Notes: a model not told the origin generated them from the sequence alone. A stretch of 64,000 nucleotides of DNA from Achromobacter xylosoxidans A8 (GCF_000165835.1 NC_014640.1:1674001-1738000), one strand, 5' to 3'; positions 1 through 10,965 are shown, counted from the stretch's first letter. Numbers and translations are program-made.

Positions 1-1
1 C

Positions 2-1822
<1,821 letters not shown>

Positions 1823-1975
1823 TCGTTCCCGTCCGCATGATGGACGGGAATGGCCCGCCTGTGACCGCCCTGGCGGGTAAGGCAGGCGCATAATGTCATA
1901 CGCCCGTATCGGAACCGCCGGTACGGGCGTATTTGCTTTTCCGCGTCCAGCATTCATTCCCACGGAGCCGTGCCA

Positions 1976-2863
1976 GTGAGCCGCAGCAGTTTTGATCGTG
2001 CAGGGCTAGCCCTGATGTTCAGCACCATCCTGGTCTGGGCGGGCAGCTGGATCGCGATGAAACTGATCGTCCCGTATATCGGCCCGTTCGACTTCGTGGC
2101 GCTGCGCTATGTATCGGGCGGCGTGGTGCTGTTCGCGCTGGCCATCGCGATGCGGCGTCCGCTGGCGATGCCGCCCTGGAAGCTGACCTTGCTGATCGGC
2201 CTGACGCAAACGGCCGGATTCCAGGGCTTTGTACAGACGGCGCTGGTATCGGGCGGCGTGGGCAAGGTCTCGCTCATGGCCTACACGATGCCGTTCTGGG
2301 TGATCCTGTTCGCGTGGTGGTTCCTGGGCGAACGCCCCACGGCGCGGCATGGTCTGGGCATCGCCATGGCCGCCATCGGGCTGGTCTGTTTCGTCGAACC
2401 CTGGAACGGCCTGGGCGATATCCGCCCCGTGTTGCTGGGGCTGGGCAGCGGTTTGTGCTGGGGCGTGGGCACGGTGTTGTCCAAGCGCATGTTCGAGCGG
2501 CACGCGCCGGATGTGATGACTTTCACGGCCTGGCAGATGCTGCTGGGCGGACTGGTCATGACGCCTGTCGCCTTTCTGGTGCCGCAGATGCCCGCGATAT
2601 GGGGCTGGCAGCTTTGGACCGGCATGGCCTACATCGTGCTGATCGCGACGGCCGCGGGCTGGCTGTTGTGGCTGCTGGTGGTGCGCCTGGTGCCGGCTTC
2701 GATCGCGGGACTGTCCAGCCTGGGCGTGCCCGTCGTCGCCATGTTGTTCGCCTGGGCGCTGTTGTCCGAACAACCCAGTCCTGCCGAGCTGAGTGGCATG
2801 GCGCTGATTCTGGCCGGCATCTGGGTGGTGAGCCGCGCGGCGCCGGCCGTGCGCGCCGACTAA
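1976..2863 (+). CDS. EamA/DMT-family transporter (10 TM drug/metabolite exporter type)
   Basis: Inner-membrane protein of the drug/metabolite transporter superfamily, with two tandem EamA repeats (roughly residues 8-140 and 150-285) and about ten hydrophobic helices. The fingerprint WAGSWIAMKLIVPYIGP near the N-terminus and the late GSGLCWGVGTVLSKRMF start of the second repeat are typical. Substrate cannot be told from sequence; relatives export amino acids or small metabolites. I prefer the GTG at 1976, because GGAG at 1964-1967 lies 8 bases upstream; a GTG at 1970 would leave only 2 bases. It is followed closely by the threonine aldolase gene on the same strand (37-base gap), so a shared transcript and an amino-acid-related role are possible but unproven. 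Confidence 0.85.
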   Translation: MSRSSFDRAGLALMFSTILVWAGSWIAMKLIVPYIGPFDFVALRYVSGGVVLFALAIAMRRPLAMPPWKLTLLIGLTQTAGFQGFVQTALVSGGVGKVSLMAYTMPFWVILFAWWFLGERPTARHGLGIAMAAIGLVCFVEPWNGLGDIRPVLLGLGSGLCWGVGTVLSKRMFERHAPDVMTFTAWQMLLGGLVMTPVAFLVPQMPAIWGWQLWTGMAYIVLIATAAGWLLWLLVVRLVPASIAGLSSLGVPVVAMLFAWALLSEQPSPAELSGMALILAGIWVVSRAAPAVRAD

Positions 2864-2900
2864 TCTTTTTCAGAATTCCTTTTCCATACCAGGATTTTCC

Positions 2901-3911
2901 ATGATCGATCTGCGTAGCGACACCGTCACCCGGCCATCCGCGGCCATGCTGCAAGCCATGGTATCCGCGCCCCTGGGCGATGACGTGATGGGCGACGACC
3001 CGACCGTGATCCGTCTGCAGGAGGCGGTTGCCGAACGCACCGGCAAGGCGGCGGGCCTGTTCTTTCCGTCCGGCACGCAAAGCAATCTGGGGGCGCTGAT
3101 GGCCCACTGCGAGCGCGGCGACGAGTATCTGGTGGGCCAGCTCGCGCACACCTACAAGTATGAAGGGGGCGGCGCGGCCGTGCTGGGCAGCATCCAGCCG
3201 CAGCCGATCGAGCACGCGGAGGACGGCTCCCTGCCGCAGGAAAAGCTGGCCGCGGCGCTCAAGCCCGAGGGCGATGCGCACTTCGCCCGCACCCGCCTGC
3301 TGGCGCTGGAAAACACCTTCCACGGCAAGCTGATCCCCGCCGACTACGTGCAGGCTGCGACCGACTGGGCGCGCCAGCACGGACTGGCCACCCATCTGGA
3401 CGGCGCCCGCGTGTTCAATGCCGCGGTGGCCAGTGGCAAGCCGGTGGCGGACCTGTGCCAGCCCTTCGATTCGGTGTCCCTCTGCTTTTCGAAAGGCTTG
3501 GGCGCGCCGGTGGGTTCGGTGCTGGTGGGCAGCACCGAGCTGATCGCCCGCGCCCGCCGCTGGCGCAAGATGCTGGGCGGCGGCCTGCGCCAGGCTGGCG
3601 TGCTGGCCGCGGCCTGCCTGTATGCGTTGGAGCACAACGTGGAGCGCCTGGCCGATGACCACGAGAACGCCCGCCTGCTGGCGGAGGGGCTGCGCGGCAT
3701 TCCGGGCGTCAAGGTATTGAGCCAGGACACCAACATGGTGTTCGCTGAATTCGAGCCTGCGCGTTGCGAGGAACTCACGGCCAAACTGGCCGCCGACGGC
3801 ATCCAGATGCGGGCCGTCTACGGCGGCCCGACGCGCCTGGTCACGCACCTGGACGTGTCCGCCGCGGACGTGCGGCAGGTGGTTCAGGCGGTGGCGCGGC
3901 ACCTGGCATAG
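2901..3911 (+). CDS. ltaE: Low-specificity L-threonine aldolase
   Basis: PLP-dependent fold-type I enzyme cleaving L-threonine or L-allo-threonine to glycine and acetaldehyde (EC 4.1.2.48). The N-terminus MIDLRSDTVTRPS is diagnostic. The cofactor lysine is K198 in LCFSKGLGAPVGS, matching K197 of the E. coli enzyme, and the phosphate/ring contacts FPSGTQSN (55-62) and HLDGARVFN (165-173) are present. At 336 residues it is of standard length. The gene converges on the aminotransferase gene with only 13 bases between the stops, leaving no room for a conventional terminator. The product acetaldehyde could in principle feed acetate activation, but no other link is visible. Confidence 0.93.
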   Translation: MIDLRSDTVTRPSAAMLQAMVSAPLGDDVMGDDPTVIRLQEAVAERTGKAAGLFFPSGTQSNLGALMAHCERGDEYLVGQLAHTYKYEGGGAAVLGSIQPQPIEHAEDGSLPQEKLAAALKPEGDAHFARTRLLALENTFHGKLIPADYVQAATDWARQHGLATHLDGARVFNAAVASGKPVADLCQPFDSVSLCFSKGLGAPVGSVLVGSTELIARARRWRKMLGGGLRQAGVLAAACLYALEHNVERLADDHENARLLAEGLRGIPGVKVLSQDTNMVFAEFEPARCEELTAKLAADGIQMRAVYGGPTRLVTHLDVSAADVRQVVQAVARHLA

Positions 3912-3924
3912 GCAGTGCCGGCGC

Positions 3925-5259
3925 TCAGGCGTCCGCGCGCAGCACGTCCGACAACACCGAGAACAACTCGTCGATCTGCGCGCGCTCAATGATGAGCGGG
4001 GGCGACAGCAGCATGGTGTCGCCCGCCGAACGGATCAGGCAGCCGCGCTCCAGGCAGGCCTGGTGCACGGCATAGGCCCGCTGGCCGGGCTTGCCGTCCA
4101 AGGGCTCCAACTCGATGGCGGCCAGCAGGCCGATGTTGCGGATGTCCACCACGTGCGGCAGTCCTTTCAGGCTATGTGCGGCGTCCTCCCAATAGCGCCA
4201 GAGTTCGCGGCTGCGCTGGAACAGACCCTCGCGGCGGCAGATGTCCAGGGTCGCCAGGCCGGCGGCGCAGGCCACCGGATGGCCGGAATAGGTATAGCCG
4301 TGGGCCAGTTCGATGGCGCTGTCCGGTCCTTGCATGAAGGCATCGTAGACATGCTGCTGCACCAGCGTCGCGCCCATGGGGATGGCGCCGTTGGTCAGCC
4401 CCTTGGCGCTGGTGATGATGTCGGGCGTGACGCCGAAGTGCGATGAGGCGAAGGCGCCGTCGATACGGCCGAAGGCGCAGATCACTTCGTCGAAGATCAG
4501 CAGGATGCCGTGCGCGTCACAGATCTGCCGCAGCTTCTGCAGGTAGCCTTTGGGCGGCACCAGCACGCCGGTCGAGCCCGCCACCGGCTCCACGATGACG
4601 GCGGCGATGGTGGACGCGTCATGCAGCGCGACGATGCGCTCCAGCGTATCGGCCAAGTGGGCGCCCCAATCGGGTTGGCCGCGCGTATACGCCATCTGGC
4701 TGCGGTCATAGGTATGCGGCAGGTGGTCCACGTAGGGCAGCAGATTGCCGAAGGGCTTGCGGTGGCCGGCGATGCCCGACACCGACAGGCCGCCGAAGCC
4801 CACGCCGTGGTACGAGCGCTCGCGTCCGATCAGGCGCACCCGCTGCCCCTGGCCGCGCGCCCGGTGATAGCCCAGCGCGATCTTCAGCGCGGTGTCCACC
4901 GCTTCGGAGCCGGAGTTCGAGAAAAACACATTGGAGAATCCAGCGGGCGCCTCCTGGCGCAAGGCCTCGGCCAATTCGAAGGCCAGGGGATGGCTCATCT
5001 GGAACGAGGGCGCGTAGTCCAGTTCGTGGGCGGTGCGGGCGATGGCATCGACGATTTCTGGGCGGCGGTGGCCGGCGTTCACGCACCACAGGCCCGCAAT
5101 ACCGTCGAGCACGCGGCGTCCGTCCGGCCGGATGTAGTGCATGCCCTCGGCTGCGTTGAACAGCACCGGCGCGCGCTTGTAGCGCCGATTCGCGGTGAAG
5201 GGCATCCAATAGGCTTCGGCGTTGATGGCGGGTGTGGGATGAGGCGTTGACGATGGCAT
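3925..5259 (-). CDS. Class III PLP aminotransferase (omega-amino acid:pyruvate type)
   Basis: 444-residue class III transaminase, most like beta-alanine/omega-amino acid:pyruvate aminotransferases: N-terminal AYWMPFTANRRYK, GLWCVNAGHRRPEI, FSNSGSEAVDTALKIA (PLP phosphate), IFDEVICAFGRID (cofactor aspartate) and the Schiff-base lysine in TSAKGLTNGAIPMG. Such enzymes move a terminal amino group from beta-alanine, polyamine-derived or other omega-amines to pyruvate. The start chosen is ATG at 5259 (MPSSTPHPTP) with a GGAA ribosome-binding element. A longer frame to 5361 runs through the AT-rich promoter region and is unlikely. It lies head-on to ltaE and just downstream of the GntR/FCD regulator on the same strand, so it may belong to that regulator's catabolic set. 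Substrate is undetermined. Confidence 0.88.
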   Translation of the reverse strand: MPSSTPHPTPAINAEAYWMPFTANRRYKRAPVLFNAAEGMHYIRPDGRRVLDGIAGLWCVNAGHRRPEIVDAIARTAHELDYAPSFQMSHPLAFELAEALRQEAPAGFSNVFFSNSGSEAVDTALKIALGYHRARGQGQRVRLIGRERSYHGVGFGGLSVSGIAGHRKPFGNLLPYVDHLPHTYDRSQMAYTRGQPDWGAHLADTLERIVALHDASTIAAVIVEPVAGSTGVLVPPKGYLQKLRQICDAHGILLIFDEVICAFGRIDGAFASSHFGVTPDIITSAKGLTNGAIPMGATLVQQHVYDAFMQGPDSAIELAHGYTYSGHPVACAAGLATLDICRREGLFQRSRELWRYWEDAAHSLKGLPHVVDIRNIGLLAAIELEPLDGKPGQRAYAVHQACLERGCLIRSAGDTMLLSPPLIIERAQIDELFSVLSDVLRADA

Positions 5260-5295
5260 GGGGGTTCCGGCGTGGATGGATTTGGGGTTCCTATT

Positions 5296-5326
5296 TTGTA
5301 TTAATAGATTGATAAATACAATACAA
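5296..5326. promoter_or_regulatory. AT-rich inverted repeat, candidate GntR/FCD operator
   Basis: TTGTATT at 5296-5302 is the reverse complement of AATACAA, which occurs twice in overlapping tandem at 5315-5321 and 5320-5326. The site lies 37-67 bases ahead of the aminotransferase start, in a conspicuously AT-rich pocket. FCD-subfamily GntR proteins often bind short TTGTA/TACAA-type palindromes (family knowledge). Its use by the adjacent regulator is inference. Confidence 0.45.
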
Positions 5327-5416
5327 GAAGGACCGAATGCAATCCACAGCGCGGATGCCATGCGTACTCGAGATCCGCCAGGGCGTGCTGGCGGATGAGT
5401 GAAAGCGGAGAGGTGG

Positions 5417-6298
5417 TCAGGAAACTTGCAGCGAGGTCTTCAAGTGGCGCCGCATGAGCTGGGAAGCCCATTCCTGGTCGCCGGCTTCGAGCGCGTCGAT
5501 GATCTGCAGGTGTTCGCTGCTGGAATTGATGAAGCGCGCGTCGCGGTAGAACGCGGCGTGCTCTTCCAGCCGGCGCAACTGGTTCTGCTGCTGCACCGCC
5601 TGCAGGATGTAGCGGTTGCCCGAGAAGCGGGCCAGCATCTCGTGGAACGAGGCGTTGAGATTGAAGAATTCAGTGGCCGAGATGTCGGCGTCGCTGCGCA
5701 CGGCCAGCGCTTCATGCGCGGCGCGCATGCGCGCCAGCGCTTCGCGGTCCAGGCGGAACGTCGGTTCCAGCAGGCCCGCGCATTCGATGGTCATGCGGAA
5801 CCGGTAGCTCTCGTTGAGCGCGTCGCGGTTCTCCAGCGACGGCGAAAACTGCCAGCCGTGTCCCTTGCGCTTTTCGATCAGGCCGTCCGCCGACAACTGC
5901 AGCAGGGTCTTGGTCAGCACGCTGCGCGGCGCCGGATAGCGCTGCTGAAGATCGCGCTCGGTAAAGGTTTCCGGCAGCGCGCGCGAGGCGCGGTCATCGA
6001 TCAAGCGGCGGTACAGCTCGTCTTGCGTGGGGCCGGCGCCCGCGATGGCGGGCGGCGCGGCGGCGGGATGGGCCGCCACCGTGTAGCCGCTGTTGGGGCG
6101 ATGCGTGATGAGGCCCTGCGCGGCCAGCAGCTTGAGCGCGCCGCGCACCGGCGTGCGCGACACCTCGTAGTTCGCCGCCAGCGTTTCCTCCGACAGGTGG
6201 TCGCCGGGCGCGTAGCGCCGGGCCACGATGTCTTCCGCGATATGGCGCGCCAGGTCGACTTGCAGCGGAGTGGGGCGGGCAGGGGCGGCGTTGGACAT
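5417..6298 (-). CDS. GntR/FCD-family transcriptional regulator with a second winged-helix-like segment
   Basis: 293-residue regulator. Residues 12-75 are a classic GntR winged helix (GDHLSEETLAANYEVSRTPV, then the wing RPNSGYTV). A second segment at about 92-152 (DELYRRLIDDRASRALPE, then TKTLLQLSADGLIEKRKG and HGWQF) again reads as helix-turn-helix plus wing. Residues 163-290 form an FCD ligand domain with the expected metal histidines (H219 in FHEML, H263 in SSEHL, H285 in RRHLK). Typical FCD regulators are 220-250 residues with one DNA-binding domain, so this one is long. It lies between the aminotransferase (same strand, 157-base gap) and the divergent amidase/ABC operon, the usual place for a local repressor responding to an acid substrate. 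The effector is unknown. Confidence 0.88.
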   Translation of the reverse strand: MSNAAPARPTPLQVDLARHIAEDIVARRYAPGDHLSEETLAANYEVSRTPVRGALKLLAAQGLITHRPNSGYTVAAHPAAAPPAIAGAGPTQDELYRRLIDDRASRALPETFTERDLQQRYPAPRSVLTKTLLQLSADGLIEKRKGHGWQFSPSLENRDALNESYRFRMTIECAGLLEPTFRLDREALARMRAAHEALAVRSDADISATEFFNLNASFHEMLARFSGNRYILQAVQQQNQLRRLEEHAAFYRDARFINSSSEHLQIIDALEAGDQEWASQLMRRHLKTSLQVS

Positions 6299-6390
6299 GA
6301 GGGCTGGGCGCGAAAGGCGGCGGAGTCGGAATGGTACCGGAGAGCCTCGGGCGAGAACGCCGCAGGCATGGCTCGGTGGAAACCCTTATA

Positions 6391-6419
6391 TTGAACTTTT
6401 TCATATATTAGTACAAAAT
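6391..6419 (+). promoter_or_regulatory. Candidate sigma70 promoter of the amidase/ABC operon
   Basis: TTGAAC at 6391-6396 and CAAAAT at 6414-6419 are separated by 17 bases, in a locally AT-rich stretch 38 bases before the GTG start at 6457. The near-palindrome TTAGTACAAA (6409-6418) overlaps the -10 element and contains the TACAA half-site also seen in front of the aminotransferase, which suggests shared control by the FCD regulator. Prediction by eye only. Confidence 0.45.
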
Positions 6420-6456
6420 TTGCCCGTCTATGAATCTCGCTCCGGAGTCTTGAGCC

Positions 6457-7563
6457 GTGACTTTGCCTACCCCTTTCCCCCTGGTCGACGTGCAGGGCAG
6501 CCCCTATGAGCGCGGTCGCCAGCACGGCGCCGCCGTGCCTGAACGCGTGGCGCGCAGCGTGGCCCTCTACCGCGGGCAGCTGGAGCGGCGCGGCGTCGCC
6601 GCGGATCGCCTGAAGCAATTGGCCGCCGCCATGGTGCCGGTGGTGGGCGACTATGACGCGGCCTACCTGGAAGAGCTGCGCGGCATCGCCGATGGATCGG
6701 GCCAGGCCCTGGAGGACGTGGTGGTCATCAACTGCCGCACCGAAATGATGTTCGGTCATGCCGAGTTGGGCCGCGCGCGCAAAGGGCTGGACGATGGCTG
6801 CACCGGCCTGATCGTGCTGCCCGAGGCCGCCGCCGGCGGCAAGCTCATGCATGCCCACAACTGGGATTGGCGCGAGGAGTGCGTGGACACCGGCATCGTG
6901 CTGCGCATGCGGCGCGAGGACGGTCCCGATCTCTTGATGTTCACCGAGGCGGGCAGTCTGGCGCGCCACGGCTTCAATAGCGCGGGCGTGTCCCTGTCCG
7001 GCAACTTCCTGTCCTGCGAGCACGATTACCAGCGTCCCGCCGAGGTGCCGCTGGTGCTGGTGCGGCGCAAGATGCTGGAAGCCACCAACATCTGCAACGC
7101 CATGAAGGTGCTGTGGGCGTCGCGGCGTTTCTGCTCCAACAACCTGATGCTGGCGCAGGCGCAGGGCGAGGCGGTGGACCTGGAGTGCTCGCCCGACGAG
7201 ATCTTCTGGATCACGCCCGAGGATGGCCTGCTGGTCCACGCCAACCATTGGATCAGCCCGCCCGCGCGCGCCAAGCTGTTCGACAAAGGCCTGGCCGCCA
7301 ATCCGGATTCGATCTACCGCCAGCGCCGCGTGCAGGACATGCTGGCGTGCGCGGCCGGCGGCATCGACTGGGACACGGTCAAGCGCATCCTGGCCGACGA
7401 CTTCGCCGCCCCGGACGGCGTGCTGCGCTCGCCCAAGCCGGCCAGCTTCGACAGCATCTCGGCCACGGTGGCCACGACCTTGATGGAACCGGCCAGTGGC
7501 GTGATGTGGATCGCCCGCAAGCCCTACGAAGGACGCAACTTCGCTGAGTACCGGCTCTTCTGA
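6457..7563 (+). CDS. C45-family Ntn hydrolase (acyl-CoA:6-APA acyltransferase-like amidase)
   Basis: 368-residue member of the peptidase C45 / isopenicillin-N acyltransferase-like family, autoprocessing N-terminal nucleophile enzymes acting on amide bonds. Seen: the N-terminal signature GSPYERGRQHG (14-24), the predicted self-cleavage site before Cys115 in LDDGCTG, the following HAHNWDW motif, and the C-terminal WIARKPYEGRNFAEY. No signal peptide, so it is expected in the cytoplasm. GTG start with GGAG about 12 bases upstream. It leads an operon with a complete peptide-type ABC importer (51-base gap to the binding protein), implying hydrolysis of an imported N-acylated or peptide-like compound. 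Bacterial relatives mostly lack known substrates; acylated amino acids, polyamine conjugates or beta-lactam-like amides are all possible. Confidence 0.85.
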   Translation: MTLPTPFPLVDVQGSPYERGRQHGAAVPERVARSVALYRGQLERRGVAADRLKQLAAAMVPVVGDYDAAYLEELRGIADGSGQALEDVVVINCRTEMMFGHAELGRARKGLDDGCTGLIVLPEAAAGGKLMHAHNWDWREECVDTGIVLRMRREDGPDLLMFTEAGSLARHGFNSAGVSLSGNFLSCEHDYQRPAEVPLVLVRRKMLEATNICNAMKVLWASRRFCSNNLMLAQAQGEAVDLECSPDEIFWITPEDGLLVHANHWISPPARAKLFDKGLAANPDSIYRQRRVQDMLACAAGGIDWDTVKRILADDFAAPDGVLRSPKPASFDSISATVATTLMEPASGVMWIARKPYEGRNFAEYRLF

Positions 7564-7613
7564 TCCGGCCCCGGACCCGTATGCGGCTAGCGCCGCCCAT
7601 GGAGTGACCCCCT

Positions 7614-9185
7614 ATGAATTCGCATGGTTCGCGCGTCAAGAACGCGCTGCTGTTGACCGCCGCGCTGGCTGGCGCCATGGCCGGCATGCCCGCCGCGGTG
7701 TGGGCGCAGGCCGCCGTTCCTGAAATCCGCTACGCCGAAGGTTCGGGCACGCCGACCACGCTGCCCGGCGGGCGTTCCCGCAACACCTCCACCGACAACG
7801 TGCTGGCCCACGTGGTGGAGTCCCTGGTGGCGCTGCGCGCCGACATGAGCGTGGCCCCCATGCTGGCCGACAGCTGGACGCTGTCCGACGATAAGCGCGC
7901 CTACACCTTCAAGCTGCGCCAGGGTGTCACCTTCCACGACGGCTCGCCGATGACCTCGGCCGACGTCAAGTGGACCTACGACTATCTCAACGGCGCCCAG
8001 TCCGAGTATTCCTGCAAGAACCTCTACGACGGCAGCAAGGGCGCCAAGGTCGTGGCGGTGGAAACGCCGGATCCGGCCACCGTGGTATTCAGGCTGGAGC
8101 AGCCCTACGCGCTGTTCCTGGACCAGATGGCCAGCGTCCAATGCCCGATGCCGGTGCTGAGCGCCAAGAGCGTCGATGCCGAGGGCAAGTGGGCCAAGCC
8201 CATAGGCACCGGCCCCTACGTCCTGGCGGAATGGAAGAAGGAGCAGTACCTGCTGTTGACGCCGTACGCGGGCTACAAGCCGCGCGAGGAAGCGCCCAGC
8301 GGCATGGCCGGGAAGAAAACTGCGCAGGCCAATGTGCGCTTCGTTGTGATTCCGGACGCTGCGGCGCAAAAGGCGGCCCTGATGGCGGGGCAGGTCGACG
8401 CCTACAACGCGGACGAAGACAATCTGCCGGTCAAAGATCCGCGCTGGAACATCGTCACCGAGCAGGGGCTGGATACCGTCAATCTGCTGATGCAGACGCG
8501 CGCGCCCTTGCTGTCGGATGTGAACATGCGCCGGGCCATCGCGCTGGCGCTGGATTTTCCCGGCATCGCCCGGGCGCTGAACAACGGCCAGGCCGCCTAC
8601 AACCCGTCCCTGGTGCCGGCCGCCAGCGCCTACTACTCCGAAGCCGACCGCGCCGGTTACGAGAAGAACCTGAAAGAGGTCAAGCGTCTGCTCGACGCCG
8701 CGGGCTATCGTGGCGAACCCTTGAAGCTGCAGGCCAACAAGCGCTATCCCTATCTGTACCGGGTCGCGGTGGTGACGCAGCAGTTGCTGGGCAAGGCCGG
8801 CATCAAGGCCGAACTGGACATGCTGGAGTGGGGTACCCAGGTGACCAACTTCCGCGAAGGAAAATTCCAGCTGATGGCATTCGCCTACTCGGCGCGCACC
8901 GAGCCCGCGCTGATGTTCCGCGACGTGATCGGCGACAAGTCCAAGACGCCCATGGCCCAATGGGAAAGTCCTGAAGCCGCCGCCATTCTGGAAGGCATCG
9001 AGGCCGAGTCCGATCCCGCCGTGCGCAAGCAGGCGTTCGACAAGCTGCATGCCTTGATGCTGCGCGACACCCCGCTGCTGATGTACTACAACAAGCCGGG
9101 CTATGTCGTGGTCTCCAGCAAGCTGCAGGGCTTCACGGGCTGGCCGCTGCGCAAGCCGCGTTTCTTCAACGTGACCAAGAACTGA
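7614..9185 (+). CDS. ABC transporter substrate-binding protein, peptide/opine family 5
   Basis: Periplasmic solute receptor of the SBP_bac_5 (DppA/OppA) family, 523 residues. A Sec signal peptide occupies residues 1-31 (MNSHGSRVKN start, hydrophobic core, cleavage after VWA). The family motif YTFKLRQGVTFHDGSPMTSADVKW occupies about residues 96-119 and is the expected domain-I signature. It is the second gene of the amidase operon and is followed after 6 bases by the first permease. The ligand is not predictable from sequence; the neighbouring C45 amidase suggests an amide or peptide-like compound. It shares fold and family, but not close sequence, with the second binding protein in this window (23511-25064). 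Confidence 0.92.
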   Translation: MNSHGSRVKNALLLTAALAGAMAGMPAAVWAQAAVPEIRYAEGSGTPTTLPGGRSRNTSTDNVLAHVVESLVALRADMSVAPMLADSWTLSDDKRAYTFKLRQGVTFHDGSPMTSADVKWTYDYLNGAQSEYSCKNLYDGSKGAKVVAVETPDPATVVFRLEQPYALFLDQMASVQCPMPVLSAKSVDAEGKWAKPIGTGPYVLAEWKKEQYLLLTPYAGYKPREEAPSGMAGKKTAQANVRFVVIPDAAAQKAALMAGQVDAYNADEDNLPVKDPRWNIVTEQGLDTVNLLMQTRAPLLSDVNMRRAIALALDFPGIARALNNGQAAYNPSLVPAASAYYSEADRAGYEKNLKEVKRLLDAAGYRGEPLKLQANKRYPYLYRVAVVTQQLLGKAGIKAELDMLEWGTQVTNFREGKFQLMAFAYSARTEPALMFRDVIGDKSKTPMAQWESPEAAAILEGIEAESDPAVRKQAFDKLHALMLRDTPLLMYYNKPGYVVVSSKLQGFTGWPLRKPRFFNVTKN

Positions 9186-9191
9186 GGCGCC

Positions 9192-10136
9192 GTGCTGGGC
9201 TATCTACTCAAGCGCATCGCGGCGTCGGTGCCCACCGTGATCGTGGTCACGGTGCTGGTGTTCGCGCTGATACGCGCGATTCCGGGCGATCCGGCCTCGC
9301 TGATGCTGGGCGATATCGACAACCCGGCGCTGCTGGCGGAAATGCGCCACGCGCTGGGGCTGGACCGCCCCGTCGGCGAGCAGTTCCTGATCTGGGTGGG
9401 CAACGCGCTGCAGGGCGACCTGGGCATGTCCATCGCGCGGCGCGAACCGGTGATGCATCTGGTGCTGACGCATTTTGCGGTGACGGCCCAGGTAGTGCTG
9501 ACGGCGACGCTGCTGGCCTGCCTGGTGGCGGTGCCCGCCGGTATGGTCGCCGCCTGGCGCCAGAACCGCCGCGCCGATACCGCCATCGTGTCGACCTCGA
9601 TCCTGTTCGTGTCCATGCCCAGCTTCTGGGTCGGCATCCTGTTGATCTGGCTGTTCGGCGTGAAGCTGAACTGGCTGCCGGTGTACGGCTTTGAATCCAT
9701 CGCCCAGGGCGGCCTGGGCGCGGCGCGTTATCTGGTGCTGCCGGTATGCGCCATCGTGCTGACGGAGATCGCCGCCATCACGCGCATGATGCGCGCCAGC
9801 ACCATCGAGACGCTGCGGCTGGAATACGTGGCGCACGCGCGCGCCAAGGGCCTGCCGGAAAAACGCGTCATGCTGCGCCACGTGCTGCCCAATTCATTCG
9901 GTCCCACCCTGACGGTGATCGGCTTGATGCTGGGCCATCTGCTGTCGGGCGCCGCGGTGATCGAGACCGTGTTCACGTTGCCGGGCATCGGCCGCCTGCT
10001 GGTCGAAAGCATCTATGCGCGGGACTACCCGGTGGTGCAGGGCTGCCTGCTGTTCATCGCGCTGTTGTACGTGGCGGTCAACCTGGTGGTGGATCTGCTG
10101 TATCCGCTGTTCGACCCGCGCGTGAAGCTTCAATAG
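9192..10136 (+). CDS. ABC transporter permease, DppB/OppB type
   Basis: Inner-membrane permease, 314 residues, about six helices, with the DppB-type N-terminus (LGYLLKRIAASVPTVIVVT), the IPGDPASLMLGD periplasmic-loop motif and the cytoplasmic coupling loop EYVAHARAKGLPEKRVMLRH that contacts the ATPase. GTG start 6 bases after the binding-protein stop, with the ribosome-binding site in GAGGCG. It pairs with the permease that starts 7 bases after its stop. Together with the receptor and fused ATPase it makes a complete importer. Confidence 0.92.
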   Translation: MLGYLLKRIAASVPTVIVVTVLVFALIRAIPGDPASLMLGDIDNPALLAEMRHALGLDRPVGEQFLIWVGNALQGDLGMSIARREPVMHLVLTHFAVTAQVVLTATLLACLVAVPAGMVAAWRQNRRADTAIVSTSILFVSMPSFWVGILLIWLFGVKLNWLPVYGFESIAQGGLGAARYLVLPVCAIVLTEIAAITRMMRASTIETLRLEYVAHARAKGLPEKRVMLRHVLPNSFGPTLTVIGLMLGHLLSGAAVIETVFTLPGIGRLLVESIYARDYPVVQGCLLFIALLYVAVNLVVDLLYPLFDPRVKLQ

Positions 10137-10143
10137 GATCATC

Positions 10144-10965
10144 ATGGGTTTCAAACATACCAATGCCGTCCTGGGCGGCGCGCTGGTCGGGGGCGTTGTG
10201 CTGCTGGCCCTGGTGGGGCTGGTGTATACGCCGCACGATCCGCTGGAAGGCGATCTGCTGGCGCGCTTTTCGCCGCCGTCGGCGGAGTACTGGCTGGGCA
10301 CCGACGAGTTCGGCCGCGACGTGTTGTCGCGGCTGATGGCGGGGGCCGGCGTCAGCGTGGCGGTCAGCGTGTTCTCCGTGCTGCTGGCGCTGCTGCTGGG
10401 TACGACCATCGGCGTCACGGCGGGCTATGCGGGCGGCTGGGTCGACCGTGGCATCACGGTACTGGTGGAATCGCTGATGGCGTTTCCCGGCCTGCTGCTG
10501 GCGCTCGGCATCATGACTGTGCTGGGTCCGTCCAAGTGGGGCGTGGTGCTGGCGTTGGGGTTGGCGTATTCGCCGTCGGTGGCGCGCATCGCGCGCGGCG
10601 CCGCGCTGTCGCTGCGCCAGCGCGATTTCGTCATCGCCTCGCGCGCCACCGGACACAGCGGCTTGTGGACGGTGCTCCGCCACGTGCTGCCCAATTGCTT
10701 TCCGCCTCTGCTGATCTTCGCGACCTCCATCTTCGGTTCCGCCCTGCTCGCCGAGAGCGCGCTGAGCTTTCTCGGCCTGGGCGTGCCGCCGCCGCTGGCC
10801 ACCTGGGGCGGCATGCTGTCCGAGAGCCGCAACGCCATGGATCAGGCGATCTGGCTGGCGGTGTTTCCGGGCGCCATGATCTCGCTGAGCCTGTTGGGCA
10901 TCAACCTGCTCGGCGACGCGGTGCGCGACCTGCTGGATCCGCGCATGCGGGGGGTGATGGCATGA
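10144..10965 (+). CDS. ABC transporter permease, DppC/OppC type
   Basis: Second inner-membrane permease, 273 residues. Recognisable by the LGTDEFGRDVLSRLMAGAG segment after the first helix, and by the coupling loop VIASRATGHSGLWTVLRHV with LPNCFPPLL. No N-terminal extension domain beyond the short cytoplasmic start. Its stop codon overlaps the ATPase start in ATGA (10962-10965), which points to translational coupling and matched stoichiometry. Confidence 0.92.
   Translation: MGFKHTNAVLGGALVGGVVLLALVGLVYTPHDPLEGDLLARFSPPSAEYWLGTDEFGRDVLSRLMAGAGVSVAVSVFSVLLALLLGTTIGVTAGYAGGWVDRGITVLVESLMAFPGLLLALGIMTVLGPSKWGVVLALGLAYSPSVARIARGAALSLRQRDFVIASRATGHSGLWTVLRHVLPNCFPPLLIFATSIFGSALLAESALSFLGLGVPPPLATWGGMLSESRNAMDQAIWLAVFPGAMISLSLLGINLLGDAVRDLLDPRMRGVMA

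Noticed and set aside
10536..10961. N-terminal extension of the dual-ATPase frame
   Set aside because: It lies inside the permease gene and has Arg-rich noise; ATG 10962 overlaps the permease stop and starts the conserved domain.
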